From: Bacillus sp. EB01 | GTDB taxonomy: Bacteria > Bacillota > Bacilli > Bacillales > Cytobacillaceae | Direction of reading: 5' to 3' | NCBI RefSeq assembly: GCF_000613125.1 | Contig: NZ_HG964497.1 | Location: forward strand, 212,910 to 276,909 | DNA: 64,000 bases | Shown here: in pieces, positions 43,455 to 54,575 of the stretch | Numbering within the stretch: position 1 is the first letter of the stretch | Layout of the letters: each line of letters begins with the position of its first letter | Made by a program: the position numbers and the translations under genes | The notes under the pieces: model-generated | Told to the model about the DNA's origin: nothing | What the model saw: the letters and a program-made list of their open reading frames with translations, nothing else | The model's database searches: none

Positions 43455-45257
43455 CTACTTGACTGCATCCTGATATCGTTCAACTAATCCATTTTGCAGC
43501 AAATACATCTTGTGATAAAGACCCTTTATCGCAAGAAGCTCTTGATGGTTTCCGCGTTCAACAATTTCTCCTTTATGGAGCACCAGTATTTGGTCCGCAT
43601 CTTGAATCGTCGAGAGCCTGTGGGCAATTGCAATGGTTGTTCGGCCCTTCCTCATTTTGTTCAGCGCTGTCTGGATCGCTTCCTCTGTTTCGGTATCGAT
43701 ATTCGCAGTCGCTTCGTCCAGGACAAGAATTTTAGGATCAGTCGCGATTGTTCTCGCAAAAGCGATTAACTGACGCTGCCCGCTTGAAAATGCCGCCCCC
43801 CGTTCAACGACCTTATGATCATACTTGTCATCCAACTTTTCAATAAATAAATGCGCCTGTACAAATCGTGCAGCCTCCTCTATCTTCTTATCAGGCATTT
43901 CCTTGTCATGGAGGCGAATATTATCCGCAACCGTCCCATAGAACAAGAACGGATCTTGAAGAACAAGGCCCATCCTCTTCCGCAATTCATCCTTTGAAAA
44001 ATTCTTCGAGGACACGCCATCAATAAGGATTTCCCCACGGTCAAATTCATAGAACCGCATAAGCAGATTAATAATTGAGCTCTTTCCGCTCCCAGTGTGT
44101 CCGACAAGGGCGACTGTCTCGCCTGGATTTGCGGTAAAAGAAATATTTTTAAGAACATCTGTCTTGCCATCATAGGAAAAGCTGACATTTTTGATTTCAA
44201 TTTTACCATCCTGAACCTTGAGGTCTATATCTTCATTCTGTGTAGGTGCAAGTTCCTCTTCATCAAGCAGGCGGAATACCCTCGACCCCGCTACAATTGC
44301 CTGTTGATAAAGGGACAGCCTCATCATCATCTGGTTGACTGGCTCAAAGAATCGATCAAGATAATTCACAAATGCATATAGTACCCCGATTTCAACGGAT
44401 ACTTCGAGTGATGCAACGCCAAAATAACTTAGGACCAAAATCAGGGCCAAGATATAAATCATATCAATTGCTGGCCGCAGTAAAAGTGCATCCAGCTTAA
44501 TGTTCTTCATTCCGGCCATATAATGGCGCTCGTTTATATCACCAAATTCCTTGCGAAGCCGCTTTTCCTGCCTGAATACCTGGATAATCGGCATACCCTG
44601 AAGTGATTCACTCAACTTTGCATTGAGCTGGCTAAGCCTCTCCCTCATATCGAGATAGTAGCGGGAGCTGAACTTCCTATACAGTACTATGACAGCAAAA
44701 ATAACTGGAAGCAGGACTAAACAGAATAAAGCAAGCTTCACATCAAGCATGAACATCGCAATGAAAATACCGAAAAGAAGGAAGCCACTTTGAATAAACG
44801 TAGCAATTACGGTTACAAACATGTCTTTAATGGCTTCTGTGTCATTGGTTACCCTCGAGACAATGCTCCCTGCCGGTGTTTTATCAAAATAGCGCATCCC
44901 AAGTGCCTGCACCTTTGAGAAAACATCAATCCTCAGCTGCTGGATAATCTTCAGGGCAATTTCCTGGAATTTAACTAGCTGGTAATACAACAGAAATGCC
45001 TTAGCCACCTGTGTCCCCATGTAAATGATCCCCAGAGTCAATAACGGACGAAATTCAATATTGTTTGGAAGCAAATAATCATCTATAAATATTTTTACCA
45101 GGTATGGCCCTGCAATGTCTCCGATTGTCGTCAAGAGAAGAAGTGCAAACGCGATTGCGATTGCCTTTTTATGCGGTTTTGTATAGGACAGAAGACGGTA
45201 TAAAACCTTTCTCTGTTCCTTGTCTGTCAGGTTTGTATCCAACTTATTGCCCCCCAT
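43455..45257 (-). CDS. bmrD: ABC multidrug exporter subunit, BmrD/YheH-like
   Basis: 600 residues: six-helix transmembrane domain then nucleotide-binding domain with Walker A GHTGSGKSS, signature FSSGQRQ and a canonical Walker B/catalytic Glu LVLDEAT. The ATG at 45257 overlaps the stop of the partner gene (14 bases). The partner has Asp instead of the catalytic Glu, so one site of the heterodimer is degenerate, as in the Bacillus BmrC/BmrD drug exporter. Expected to pump hydrophobic drugs out of the cell. Confidence 0.85.
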   Translation of the reverse strand: MGGNKLDTNLTDKEQRKVLYRLLSYTKPHKKAIAIAFALLLLTTIGDIAGPYLVKIFIDDYLLPNNIEFRPLLTLGIIYMGTQVAKAFLLYYQLVKFQEIALKIIQQLRIDVFSKVQALGMRYFDKTPAGSIVSRVTNDTEAIKDMFVTVIATFIQSGFLLFGIFIAMFMLDVKLALFCLVLLPVIFAVIVLYRKFSSRYYLDMRERLSQLNAKLSESLQGMPIIQVFRQEKRLRKEFGDINERHYMAGMKNIKLDALLLRPAIDMIYILALILVLSYFGVASLEVSVEIGVLYAFVNYLDRFFEPVNQMMMRLSLYQQAIVAGSRVFRLLDEEELAPTQNEDIDLKVQDGKIEIKNVSFSYDGKTDVLKNISFTANPGETVALVGHTGSGKSSIINLLMRFYEFDRGEILIDGVSSKNFSKDELRKRMGLVLQDPFLFYGTVADNIRLHDKEMPDKKIEEAARFVQAHLFIEKLDDKYDHKVVERGAAFSSGQRQLIAFARTIATDPKILVLDEATANIDTETEEAIQTALNKMRKGRTTIAIAHRLSTIQDADQILVLHKGEIVERGNHQELLAIKGLYHKMYLLQNGLVERYQDAVK

Positions 45258-46995
45258 GTTCAACAAGCTCTTCAAGCTGCTGGCGCAAGTACATTTCGCG
45301 GTACCATCCGTCATTTTCCATCAACTGCTCATGTGTTCCCCGCTCTGTAATCCTGCCCTCTTCGATGACGAGGATGAGGTTTGCATGCTGGATGGCACTC
45401 AGGCGATGGGATGTAATAATCGTTGTCTTCCCTTCCCTCTCCTGCTTCAGGGCTCCAAGAATGGCTTCTTCTGTCTTGGCATCAACCGCTGATAAGGAAT
45501 CATCAAGGATCAAAACTTCAGGATTCAGGATAAGCGCACGGGCAATCGAAATCCGTTGTTTTTGCCCCCCTGATAATGAAACACCACGTTCTCCAACCAC
45601 TGTTTCATATCCATTTGTAAAACCGAGAATATCCTCATGGATATTGGCGAGCTTGGCTGCAGCGATAATTTCATCTCTTGATGCATCAGGCCTTGCAAAG
45701 GCAATGTTTTCTGCAACCGTTGCCGAAAACAAGAAATGGTCCTGAGGCACATATCCAATCGCCTCTCTTAGTTGCTCAAGGCGATAGCTTTCAATATTTG
45801 CTCCTCCAAAACGGATTTCTCCAGATACATTGGTGTATTCCCGAATCAGAAGCTTGAGCAGTGTAGTTTTTCCGGCACCTGTCTTCCCGACAATCCCGAG
45901 TGTCTCCCCTTTTCCGATTGAAAAATAAACATCTTTTAGCAACGGGCTTTCCTCGCCTGGAAATGCAAACTCTTTAATGCAATATTCGATCTCTCCAGCA
46001 GGAATATTTGCAATTGCCTCCGGAGTATCCTGGATTTCCTGGGGCTGTCTTAAAAGTGAAGCTACCCTGTCATACGAAGCGCGGCCCCGTTCAACAATAT
46101 TGAAGAGCCATCCAAATGCCAGCATTGGCCAAATTAAAAGTCCCAAATATGTAGTAAAAGAAATAAGTTCACCTATCGTCATTGTTCCGTTTAACACGTC
46201 GCGCGCCCCGAAACCGATAGAGAGGAAAAATGAAATGGCTACAATGATTGAAATAGTCGGATCGTAAAGAGCATCTATTTTTGCTACGGTTATGTTCTTT
46301 TCAACAACATCCTCGGACTGCTTGGTAAAATCCTCGATGTCCTCTTGTTCCTGCCCAAATGTCTTGATTACCTTGATGCCTGATATACTTTCCTGGGTTT
46401 TATCATTTAACGAAGAGAAGGCTTCCTGTGCTTTATGAAACGAACGGTGAAGCATTGTTCCAAACCAGCTTGTCAGCCAAGCCATTAAAGGCATTGGGAT
46501 AAGCGCAATCAGAGTCAGCTTCCAGCTAATCGTAAAAGCCATGGCCAGGATAACAAACCCGCCTGTCGCAAGGGAGTCTACAAGCGTCAATACGCCAACC
46601 CCTGCTGTCTGCTGGATTGCCTGAAGGTCGTTTGTTGCGTGAGCCATTAAGTCCCCGATACGTCTATTTTGATAAAACCCTGGAGACATTTTTGTAAAGT
46701 GTTCAAACAATTGATCTCGGAGCTTCCTCGTCAATTTCACAGCTGAACCGAAAATCATGATTCTCCAGAAATATCTCATAACATACATGGCTAAACCCGC
46801 ACTGAGCAAAATGGCAACCCATTTACCCAGGCCTGCTTTAGTAATGGTTCCGTCTTTGACGCTATCAGCAACAATCCCAATTACCTTTGGTGGAATGAGC
46901 TGGAGAAAGGCGACGAACATCAAAACCAGAATACCTGATACATACGCTTTCCGTTCCTCCCAGAAGAACCATTTTAACTCTGCAAATATTCTCAT
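45244..46995 (-). CDS. bmrC: ABC multidrug exporter subunit, BmrC/YheI-like
   Basis: 583 residues: six membrane helices, Walker A GKTGAGKTT, signature LSGGQKQR, Walker B LILDDSLSAVD with Asp at the catalytic-Glu place (degenerate site). Length equals B. subtilis YheI. First gene of a two-gene operon. In B. subtilis bmrCD is induced by ribosome-targeting antibiotics through a leader; I see no clear leader peptide in the 150-base upstream region here. Confidence 0.85.
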   Translation of the reverse strand: MRIFAELKWFFWEERKAYVSGILVLMFVAFLQLIPPKVIGIVADSVKDGTITKAGLGKWVAILLSAGLAMYVMRYFWRIMIFGSAVKLTRKLRDQLFEHFTKMSPGFYQNRRIGDLMAHATNDLQAIQQTAGVGVLTLVDSLATGGFVILAMAFTISWKLTLIALIPMPLMAWLTSWFGTMLHRSFHKAQEAFSSLNDKTQESISGIKVIKTFGQEQEDIEDFTKQSEDVVEKNITVAKIDALYDPTISIIVAISFFLSIGFGARDVLNGTMTIGELISFTTYLGLLIWPMLAFGWLFNIVERGRASYDRVASLLRQPQEIQDTPEAIANIPAGEIEYCIKEFAFPGEESPLLKDVYFSIGKGETLGIVGKTGAGKTTLLKLLIREYTNVSGEIRFGGANIESYRLEQLREAIGYVPQDHFLFSATVAENIAFARPDASRDEIIAAAKLANIHEDILGFTNGYETVVGERGVSLSGGQKQRISIARALILNPEVLILDDSLSAVDAKTEEAILGALKQEREGKTTIITSHRLSAIQHANLILVIEEGRITERGTHEQLMENDGWYREMYLRQQLEELVEHGGQ

Positions 46996-47143
46996 GACTT
47001 CCCCCTAATCTCTATTTTTTAATCATCTAAAAGAGCCCCCACAAGAAACCTATTTTAACAAATTTTTTAAAAATAAGGAAGATTGTAACAACATATTTAT
47101 TCAAATAGAAAAGCACCCTCTATCCGAGGATGCCTTGTCCAAC

Positions 47144-47365
47144 TTATTTTGTTTGCTGCTTGTTCATTGCAGCCATCATTTGATTGATTTTCTTTTGAGA
47201 AGGCTTCATGCCCATTTGCATCATCATAACTTTTAACATTTGTTCATTAATAGGCGGATTTTTCTTCAAATAATCCATCATGTACCTGCGTGTTATAAAA
47301 AATCCAATTACGATACCGACAATCAATGCCAGTACCACAATGGCGATCCACCAGCCTGTAGCCAT
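47144..47365 (-). CDS. yneF: YneF family (UPF0154) small membrane protein
   Basis: 73 residues: one N-terminal membrane helix ([20 protein letters not shown]) followed by the UPF0154 motif [30 protein letters not shown] at 47365 with GGAGGAGG. Follows sirA as in B. subtilis. Function unknown. Confidence 0.92.
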   Translation of the reverse strand: MATGWWIAIVVLALIVGIVIGFFITRRYMMDYLKKNPPINEQMLKVMMMQMGMKPSQKKINQMMAAMNKQQTK

Positions 47366-47437
47366 CGTATTTCCTCCTCCATGTTGTCCTTCAAAAATGT
47401 AAATTACCAAGCGTAATTATACACCAATTCGACTGCA

Positions 47438-47884
47438 TTAGACAAATTTTCTTTCCTTAATTGGCCTAAGCCAGCCATATTTTGTATTATCAAGATCAAT
47501 GGCAAGGAAAGAGGCTTCGCATTTACGGAGAACTTCAAAGAATGCCGTTTCCGCTTCATAACCGCCATCCGCGGTAATAAGAATATGCTGCTCAAATACA
47601 GCGAGTGTTGCTGAACTAATTTTTCCGTTTGCTTCTATTTTATATAATCCATTTTGTACTGAGAATCCTTTGGTTTTTTCCAGCTGTCTGTGTAAAAGCT
47701 GATGGATTCTCAAAACGGGCATGGGCTTGGTTATAAAATTGATCTGTAAATCTGTGACCTTCTTTAATTCTCCTTCAGCCTGCCTATTTTCCCTAAACAA
47801 ATGAAAAAATATGCGCTCTCTTCCGAAGTAATGTGAAGCAAACTCGTCTTCTATTAAATAGAGTTGATATTTTCTCATCTTCAT
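47438..47884 (-). CDS. sirA: Sporulation inhibitor of replication SirA
   Basis: 148 residues with the SirA opening (RKYQLYLIEDEFASHYFGRE) and FLAIDLDNTKYGWLRP near the end. SirA binds DnaA domain I and blocks replication initiation in sporulating cells. Gene order sirA-yneF is conserved; tkt normally lies just upstream, but here two spore coat genes intervene. Confidence 0.92.
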   Translation of the reverse strand: MKMRKYQLYLIEDEFASHYFGRERIFFHLFRENRQAEGELKKVTDLQINFITKPMPVLRIHQLLHRQLEKTKGFSVQNGLYKIEANGKISSATLAVFEQHILITADGGYEAETAFFEVLRKCEASFLAIDLDNTKYGWLRPIKERKFV

Positions 47885-48235
47885 TCTCTCCCCGTTAATG
47901 GACTTTAGGAAAGGCAGACATCACTAAATGTGAGAACAAGAAATAAACCTGATGTAAAGGACATGATGGGAAGGTCGTTGAAAAAAGTATTAGAAAGTAA
48001 TTAATTCGGATAATTCAAAATTTACCTTATCCTTAATTATACTATTCTCTCAATGGACTGTCACGATTTTTGCGGTTATTTCAATGATAAAACCATTTTT
48101 ATATAATTTGTTGAGAGTTTTACATACAATCATAAAATTCCACCTAACTCTTTAGCCAAAACTCCACCTTTTGCTCATGCGGGTAAACGCCTGTTACCAT
48201 AGGATATTATAATTCAGCAAATAGGAGGAATCATT
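47885..48235. other. Divergent spacer between sirA and the coat genes
   Basis: AT-rich. It should hold the sporulation promoters of sirA (leftward) and the CotW-like gene (rightward). No boxes are clear enough to assign, and no gene is seen. Confidence 0.4.
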
Positions 48236-48547
48236 GTGAAAAATCATAATGGAAGCGACTTGTCAGGCGATATTATGAAGTTGATTGTTTCAAAAACACT
48301 TAATAAATATGGAGTAAACAAAAAATCAATGTCACCTGAAGACAGAGAAAGGGTGAGGGATTTGGTTCACCGATTGAAGGAGCAGACCGATGCATTCTTA
48401 AATCAGCATAATCGGGCAGGTTCAGGATCGGATGGAAAAGGTTCACATCATACTCCAGAAATTGAGGAACAGCACCATATGCATAAATACGATAATGATG
48501 TAAATCTAGTTTGGAAACCCGGATTTTCTAGAAAACATAAAAAATAG
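48236..48547 (+). CDS. Spore coat protein, CotW-like
   Basis: 103 residues. The middle segment (IVSKTLNKYGVNKKSMSPEDRERVRDLVHRLKEQTDAFL) resembles CotW of the B. subtilis cotVWXYZ cluster; the rest is His-, Gly- and Ser-rich. GTG start with AGGAGG. A CotX-type gene follows on the same strand, which supports a coat role. Confidence 0.65.
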   Translation: MKNHNGSDLSGDIMKLIVSKTLNKYGVNKKSMSPEDRERVRDLVHRLKEQTDAFLNQHNRAGSGSDGKGSHHTPEIEEQHHMHKYDNDVNLVWKPGFSRKHKK

Positions 48548-48631
48548 ACTAATGACCTCGATAATTTGTCCATACCTTCTTTCTTTCCCCTGAATAGTCT
48601 AGTAGGGAAAACAAAGATAGGAGGAATAACA

Positions 48632-49087
48632 TTGAGCCGAAGAAGAAGCCATTCAAGCTGCAACTCTTGGTCAGCTTTAAGCGGGGAAGACCATCCGCTA
48701 TCAGGATCTGGAAGGATTAATAAAACGCAGGAAGCACGGCAGCGCAGCGTTGCTACCCAATGCTCTGACGAAGTGATCGTAGTTAGGAATTCCGTTGATT
48801 GTACAGTTACTTCGACTGATACGAAGGCTGCCGTTTCTCTGCAGGTTGCACTGCAGGCTGCCATTAATGCAGTCATTCGCTTGTCCATTGCAGATGGCGC
48901 ATTAGCCGAAAGAGTCTCCCAGGAACTTCTGGAATCTTCCAGAATCCATCAAACAACTAGGCAGCGTACGATTGTCGAAAACTGCCGTGGTGTAACAGTT
49001 ACAACCACGGACACACAAATCGCTGTAAACATTCAAGTCCTGATTCAACTGTTACTTGCATTAATCGTAGAATTGGATATCCTGTAA
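48632..49087 (+). CDS. cotX: Spore coat protein X/V domain protein
   Basis: 151 residues with two copies of the CotX/CotV repeat (…ATQCSDEVIVVRNSVDCTVTSTDTKAAVSLQ and …ENCRGVTVTTTDTQIAVNIQ). Such proteins build the insoluble outer coat or crust. TTG at 48632 follows AGGAGG; the longer in-frame reading has no ribosome site. The insertion of coat genes between tkt and sirA is a lineage-specific arrangement. Confidence 0.9.
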   Translation: MSRRRSHSSCNSWSALSGEDHPLSGSGRINKTQEARQRSVATQCSDEVIVVRNSVDCTVTSTDTKAAVSLQVALQAAINAVIRLSIADGALAERVSQELLESSRIHQTTRQRTIVENCRGVTVTTTDTQIAVNIQVLIQLLLALIVELDIL

Positions 49088-49092
49088 TCCCA

Positions 49093-49137
49093 TAAGGAAA
49101 GAGGCCGGAAAACTTATTCCGGCCTCTCCTTCTTATG
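49093..49137. terminator. Terminator between cotX and tkt
   Basis: GAGGCCGG / CCGGCCTC inverted repeat followed by TCCTTCTT on the plus strand; serves convergent genes. Confidence 0.75.
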
Positions 49138-49141
49138 TCTA

Positions 49142-51148
49142 TTAGTTGTTCAACAGTTCTTTCACCTTAGAAACAACATTGCTTGTACTAAAGCCGTACT
49201 CTTCCATGATTTTTTCACCAGGGGCAGATGCACCAAATGTATCGATGGCTAGGACTTCCCCTTCATCACCTGTATAGCGGTGCCATCCAAGGGAAGCACC
49301 CATTTCTATACCAAGACGTTTTTTGACTGCTTTAGGAATGACTGACTCTTTATATTCCTTAGATTGCTGTTCAAAGCGATCCCAGGAAGGCATGCTCACT
49401 ACGGACACTTCAATCCCTTCCTTGGCAAGCTCTGCCTGAGCCTTGACTGCTAGGCCAACCTCAGAACCGGAGGCTAAAAGAAGTGCATCAGGAGTATCTT
49501 TTTGAGCTGGGGAGATAACATAAGCTCCCTTTGATACGCCTTCATACGCATTTTTATCTGTACCTTTGATTGTCGGCAGGTTTTGCCTGGTGAGTACAAG
49601 CGCTGTAGGCTTATCCCTTGATTCTACCGCAAGTTTCCAAGCTGCAGCTGTTTCATTGCCGTCTGCAGGACGGATGATACCCAGATTCGGCATAGCCCTT
49701 AAAGCCGCCAGCTGCTCAACAGGCTCATGTGTAGGGCCATCTTCCCCTACAGCGATACTGTCATGCGTAAATACATAAGTGACTGGCAAGCCCATTAGAG
49801 CCGCAAGCCTGATAGCAGGACGAAGGTAATCAGAGAAAACGAAGAATGTCCCTGCAAATACTTTTAATCCGCCATGCAGAGCCATACCATTTAAGGCAGC
49901 TCCCATCGCAAATTCGCGAACACCGAACCAAATATTCCTGCCTTCATAAGAATGAGGCATAAAGTCACTGGAATTTTTAATTAGTGTTTTATTGGAGCCA
50001 GCAAGGTCTGCAGAACCTCCAATGAAGGTAGGGAGGTTTTTAGCAATAGCATTCAAAGCCTCACCTGAAGAAGCCCGGCTTGCAAGGCTCTTGCCTTCTT
50101 CATATACAGGAAGGTCCTTATCCCAGCCTTCAGGAAGTTCACCGCTTAGAGCTTGCTCAAGCTGTGTTCCCAATTCTGGGTATTCCTTCTTATATTGATC
50201 AAAAAGATCATTCCATTCCTTCTCTTTCTTCTCGCCATGCTCTGCAATCATTTTGCGGAAATGGTCGTAAACTTCCTCAGGAACGTGGAAGTCTTGATCA
50301 AATGTCCATTTATATGCTTCTTTTGTGAGCTTAAGCTCGTCCATTCCGAGCGGAGCCCCGTGTACGTCAGATTTCCCGGCAAGGTTTGGTGAACCATAGC
50401 CAATGACTGTTTTCACTTCAATCATAGTAGGCTGGTCTACATTATTCCTAGCTTCTTCAAGCGCACGCGCTACCTCATGAAGGTCATTTCCATCCTCCAC
50501 TCGGATATATTGCCATCCATAAGCAAGGAATCGATCCTTTACGCTTTCAGAGAACGACTGATGAAGATCTCCATCTAGAGAGATATCATTTGAATCATAA
50601 AGAACAATCAGGCGTCCGAGCTTAAGATGGCCAGCCAGCGATGCAGCTTCTGCGGAAACGCCTTCCATCAGGTCGCCATCACCACAGATGCTGTATGTAT
50701 AGTGGTTAACAAGTTCAAATTTGTCTTTATTGTAAACCGCGGCAACATGGCGTTCAGCCATCGCCATACCAACTGCCATCGCAATACCCTGGCCTAATGG
50801 CCCTGTGGTCGCTTCGACACCCTCTGTATGGCCATACTCAGGATGCCCTGGTGTTTTGGAGCCCCACTGGCGGAAGTTTTTTATGTCATCCATTGTTACG
50901 TTATATCCAGATAAATGAAGAAGGCTGTACAACAGCATCGAACCATGTCCCGCTGATAAAACAAAACGGTCCCTGTTGAACCAGTTTGGGTTCTTTGGAT
51001 TATGGTTCATGTAACGGGTCCATAGCGTATACGCCATTGGTGCTGCACCCATCGGCATTCCTGGATGCCCGGAATTAGCTTTTTCAATTGCATCGATCGA
51101 CAATGTTCTGATCGAGGTTACGGACAAAGCATCAATTTGATCAAACAT
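49142..51148 (-). CDS. tkt: Transketolase
   Basis: 668 residues. Thiamine-diphosphate enzyme of the pentose phosphate pathway: [12 protein letters not shown] near the N terminus, the TPP motif GDGDLMEG (about residues 153-160), and the pyrimidine-domain segment with FVFSDY. ATG at 51148 follows AAAGGATG. Full length. Downstream of ynzC as in B. subtilis. Confidence 0.96.
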   Translation of the reverse strand: MFDQIDALSVTSIRTLSIDAIEKANSGHPGMPMGAAPMAYTLWTRYMNHNPKNPNWFNRDRFVLSAGHGSMLLYSLLHLSGYNVTMDDIKNFRQWGSKTPGHPEYGHTEGVEATTGPLGQGIAMAVGMAMAERHVAAVYNKDKFELVNHYTYSICGDGDLMEGVSAEAASLAGHLKLGRLIVLYDSNDISLDGDLHQSFSESVKDRFLAYGWQYIRVEDGNDLHEVARALEEARNNVDQPTMIEVKTVIGYGSPNLAGKSDVHGAPLGMDELKLTKEAYKWTFDQDFHVPEEVYDHFRKMIAEHGEKKEKEWNDLFDQYKKEYPELGTQLEQALSGELPEGWDKDLPVYEEGKSLASRASSGEALNAIAKNLPTFIGGSADLAGSNKTLIKNSSDFMPHSYEGRNIWFGVREFAMGAALNGMALHGGLKVFAGTFFVFSDYLRPAIRLAALMGLPVTYVFTHDSIAVGEDGPTHEPVEQLAALRAMPNLGIIRPADGNETAAAWKLAVESRDKPTALVLTRQNLPTIKGTDKNAYEGVSKGAYVISPAQKDTPDALLLASGSEVGLAVKAQAELAKEGIEVSVVSMPSWDRFEQQSKEYKESVIPKAVKKRLGIEMGASLGWHRYTGDEGEVLAIDTFGASAPGEKIMEEYGFSTSNVVSKVKELLNN

Positions 51149-51313
51149 GAGATACATCCTTTCACTATTCAGTTTCGTACCACTTTATTATTATAGCCTA
51201 CTGCCTGTTAGACAACAAATTACTTCCCCTGCCTGTATCTAAAGTTCCCTTTTATGACAAAAAAGAAACGTAAACAACTTATTCCAGGCAGATTTCAAAA
51301 CAGAAAGACGCCA

Positions 51314-51547
51314 TTAATGCAGATGGCGCCCTTTCTTTCTGTTTTTGATTTTTTGTGGTGTTACATCATTCCCAATCGGGTCGATGAAGGTCGTATTGGT
51401 TAATGTGTCAAGCATGGAAGAACGGAAAACCTGAAGATATTCCTTTCTCAACATGGATTGTTCTTTCGCCTCATCCTCTGTTAAGCCATCTGCTTTTGCC
51501 TTCCTGGCTAATTCATTGATGCGGTTCATCTTTTCTTTTGAAAGCAT
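51314..51547 (-). CDS. ynzC: DUF896 family protein, YnzC
   Basis: 77 residues with the DUF896 helices (RINELARKAKADGLTEDEAKEQSMLRKEYLQVFR) and a basic tail. Part of the SOS-controlled yneA-yneB-ynzC operon. ATG at 51547 with GAGGGA. A terminator GGCGCCATC / GGCGTC lies just after it. Confidence 0.93.
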   Translation of the reverse strand: MLSKEKMNRINELARKAKADGLTEDEAKEQSMLRKEYLQVFRSSMLDTLTNTTFIDPIGNDVTPQKIKNRKKGRHLH

Positions 51548-51617
51548 GGCAAATCCCTCTTTCGAATAAACTACCATGCATGATACTAGAACTCTACATA
51601 TTTTACAAGGCAGATGC

Positions 51618-52283
<666 letters not shown>

Positions 52284-52613
52284 CTATTCATTTTCCCCGG
52301 CACTAGCGAGCTCTGTTCCGGTTTCCAGACGATTCTTCTTTACTGGGACTATTAACTCCTCACCTGGAAAAATTGTTTCCCCGGCTAACTGATTATTTTT
52401 CTTGAGCCAATTCACGATTTCAGAGCGATCCATTGAATGGTTTTCTGACAATTCTCCAGCAATCTCCCAAAGAGAATCGCCTTCCTCTATTGTAACAGTT
52501 ATGTATTTGTTTTCATCTGCAGGCTTATTCAGGATATTTGCAGAAAATGCAAAGATGCAGCTTAGTGCCAAAATAATAATGACGTACGAATAATTGCTCC
52601 ATATTTTTTTCAT
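52284..52613 (-). CDS. yneA: SOS cell-division suppressor YneA
   Basis: 109 residues: one N-terminal membrane helix, then a LysM domain (ITVTIEEGDSLWEIAGELSEN … NNQLAGETIFPGEELIVPV). YneA halts septation during DNA damage. Divergent from lexA with three LexA boxes between. Confidence 0.93.
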   Translation of the reverse strand: MKKIWSNYSYVIIILALSCIFAFSANILNKPADENKYITVTIEEGDSLWEIAGELSENHSMDRSEIVNWLKKNNQLAGETIFPGEELIVPVKKNRLETGTELASAGENE

Positions 52614-52629
52614 AGGATAAACCCCTCCG

Positions 52630-52709
52630 CGAATATATGTTCGGTTCTTTGTTTTTATTATAGTACGAACACTTGTTTGACGTCAACCAATAACTCGAAC
52701 TTATGTTTG
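52630..52709. promoter_or_regulatory. Three LexA (SOS) boxes between yneA and lexA
   Basis: CGAATATATGTTCG (52630-52643), CGAACACTTGTTTG (52666-52679) and CGAACTTATGTTTG (52696-52709) match CGAAC-N4-GTTCG with one change each. They cover both divergent promoters. Confidence 0.93.
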
Positions 52710-52768
52710 TGTTTTTGGGAAGGACATGCTATAATAAGGTAACATTACCAGAAGAGGTGTATCCATAT

Positions 52769-53389
52769 ATGGCTAAAATATCAAAACGTCAGCAGGAGAT
52801 TCTGGACTTTATAAAGGGCGAAGTCAAAAAAAAGGGATATCCACCTTCCGTCCGTGAAATAGGAGAAGCTGTTGGTCTTGCTTCCAGCTCCACCGTCCAT
52901 GGCCATCTCGAAAGGCTGGAGATGAAAGGCCTGATTAGGCGGGACCCAACGAAACCAAGAGCCATCGAAATTCTGGAGATTGAGGAAAACTACATTCCAC
53001 AATCAAGGATTGTGAATGTCCCTGTCGTCGGCCGTGTCACAGCCGGCCAGCCAATAACCGCGGTTGAAAATGTCGAGGAATACTTCCCGCTCCCTGAAAG
53101 AATGGTGCCATCGGACGAGCAGGTATTCATGCTTGAGATAATGGGAGAAAGTATGATTGAGGCGGGCATCCTTGATGGGGATTATGTAATAGTGAAACAA
53201 CAGCAGACAGCCAATAATGGTGACATCGTTGTTGCTATGACCACTGAGGACGAAGCGACTTGTAAACGGTTCTACAAAGAAAAAGACTACTTCCGCCTTC
53301 AGCCTGAAAACTCTGCAATGGAACCAATTATTTTAAGAGAGGTTTCTATTCTTGGAAAAGTGATCGGGGTTTACAGAAGCATCCATTAA
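52769..53389 (+). CDS. lexA: SOS repressor LexA
   Basis: 206 residues. Winged-helix DNA-binding domain (residues 1-65), cleavage bond Ala92-Gly93 in RVTAGQP, catalytic Ser128 (GESMIE) and Lys166 (ATCKRF). ATG at 52769 has AGAAGAGG upstream; the longer in-frame reading would overlap a LexA box. Followed by a strong terminator at 53390-53423. Confidence 0.96.
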   Translation: MAKISKRQQEILDFIKGEVKKKGYPPSVREIGEAVGLASSSTVHGHLERLEMKGLIRRDPTKPRAIEILEIEENYIPQSRIVNVPVVGRVTAGQPITAVENVEEYFPLPERMVPSDEQVFMLEIMGESMIEAGILDGDYVIVKQQQTANNGDIVVAMTTEDEATCKRFYKEKDYFRLQPENSAMEPIILREVSILGKVIGVYRSIH

Positions 53390-53423
53390 AAAACAGGCTA
53401 CCCTGGGTTAGCCTGTTTTTTCT
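53390..53423 (+). terminator. lexA terminator
   Basis: AAAACAGGCTA / TAGCCTGTTTTTT inverted repeat. Confidence 0.85.
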
Positions 53424-53441
53424 TTGTTATTTAAATTATTC

Positions 53442-53669
53442 CTATCTGCCGGCAGGTGCATCCTCTCGAGCTTCCAGCCGTTCTACATACCAAACCTTGA
53501 TTTGGGACAATATTGAAAAGACAAGGAAAAAATTCATGGACCATACCCCTATAAATGGCGCAATTCCACCAAACTCTATCGTGACATACCCCTTGAGAGC
53601 CATAACTATGTAAGATTCAACAAATACAAGGATAAACCCCAGAACTCCAGCAACAGCCATTCTAATCAT
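53442..53669 (-). CDS. Small two-helix membrane protein
   Basis: 75 residues with two membrane helices and a charged tail (ERLEAREDAPAGR). Convergent with lexA. Unknown function; similar small proteins are found at this position in some Bacillaceae, but I cannot name a family. Confidence 0.6.
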   Translation of the reverse strand: MIRMAVAGVLGFILVFVESYIVMALKGYVTIEFGGIAPFIGVWSMNFFLVFSILSQIKVWYVERLEAREDAPAGR

Positions 53670-53699
53670 ATTAATTCAATCCCCCATTTCCCTTATTCA

Positions 53700-54300
53700 A
53701 AAGTTTGCCATATTGTTTTTACAGAAATGTGAACTTAACTAAGAAGCCACCTTTTTTAACTTGGAATCTGATATTTTATAAATACAGAGACACATCAATA
53801 GCAATTGCAGCATGAATAAAAAACAACCAGAGCAATTGTTTAGATTTGTGCAACACATCAAGAATTAACTGTAGATTTTTCTTAACAACCAGAAACTACA
53901 CAAACGAGGATCCAGTTACTACTAGAATCAGCCAGTCAAATCAACTTAGATAAACAAACACCGCAGCAGCTAGAACGTGCAGCTTTGTATTCTCGCTTCA
54001 TACGCTGGGGCCAGTATTACATCATGACTCATCCTGTTTTTCACACCCTTGAATTCAACAGGCTCCAACTACTATGGAGCAACAAGATGAAAATGAAGTG
54101 GCATCTACGACACACAACCAGCCAGGTCTCTGCAACAAGACGCATCTTGCAGCTTTCCATCATGATACTTACACGAATATGCAACCAGATACAGATCTGC
54201 TTTCCGCCTGCAGGCATATTGCTTAGCAGGCCCCGACAAAACGCATTGAAAAATGCCTTTCATACCCCAAACCGCCGCCAATCCCCCTTGGCGGTTGTTT
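53700..54300. other. Spacer with possible broken Q/T/H-rich gene and terminator
   Basis: From 53882 the plus strand is open (QTRIQLLLES … TPQQLERAALYSRFIRWGQYY) and from about 54053 a second frame looks coding (IQQAPTTMEQQDENEVAST…THLAAFHHDTYTNMQPD) up to a stop near 54228. A strong terminator AACCGCC / GGCGGTT with a T run follows at 54268-54300. One frameshift would join the two parts. No start codon with a ribosome site is evident. Confidence 0.35.
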
Positions 54301-54499
54301 TTGTTTCATCTTATTCTTTACTTATCATTATATACTATCCTTCCATACTTAGTCACAAAAAAAGTTCACTATTTTGTCACACTTTTTCTAGTGATATAAC
54401 TTCGGTTTTTAAAAAAGAACTAGTAATTCTGGCCATTTATTACTATTCATACTATCTTACTTCCTCAATGGGGAATTAATCTAATTGGCTCTTTCAATA

Positions 54500-54554
54500 T
54501 TGTCAATCTAGTTGACGATTTTCTATTTCGTGATATAATAAACTTGGTTGACAA
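54500..54554 (+). promoter_or_regulatory. carD-like gene promoter with MarR-type operator
   Basis: -35 TTGACG (54512-54517), 16-base spacer, -10 TATAAT (54534-54539). Palindrome TTGTCAA-TCTAG-TTGACGA (54500-54518) covers the -35; a half-site TTGACAA lies at 54548-54554 near the transcription start. Confidence 0.85.
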
Positions 54555-54575
54555 TTTAAATGGGAGTGTAGATAC

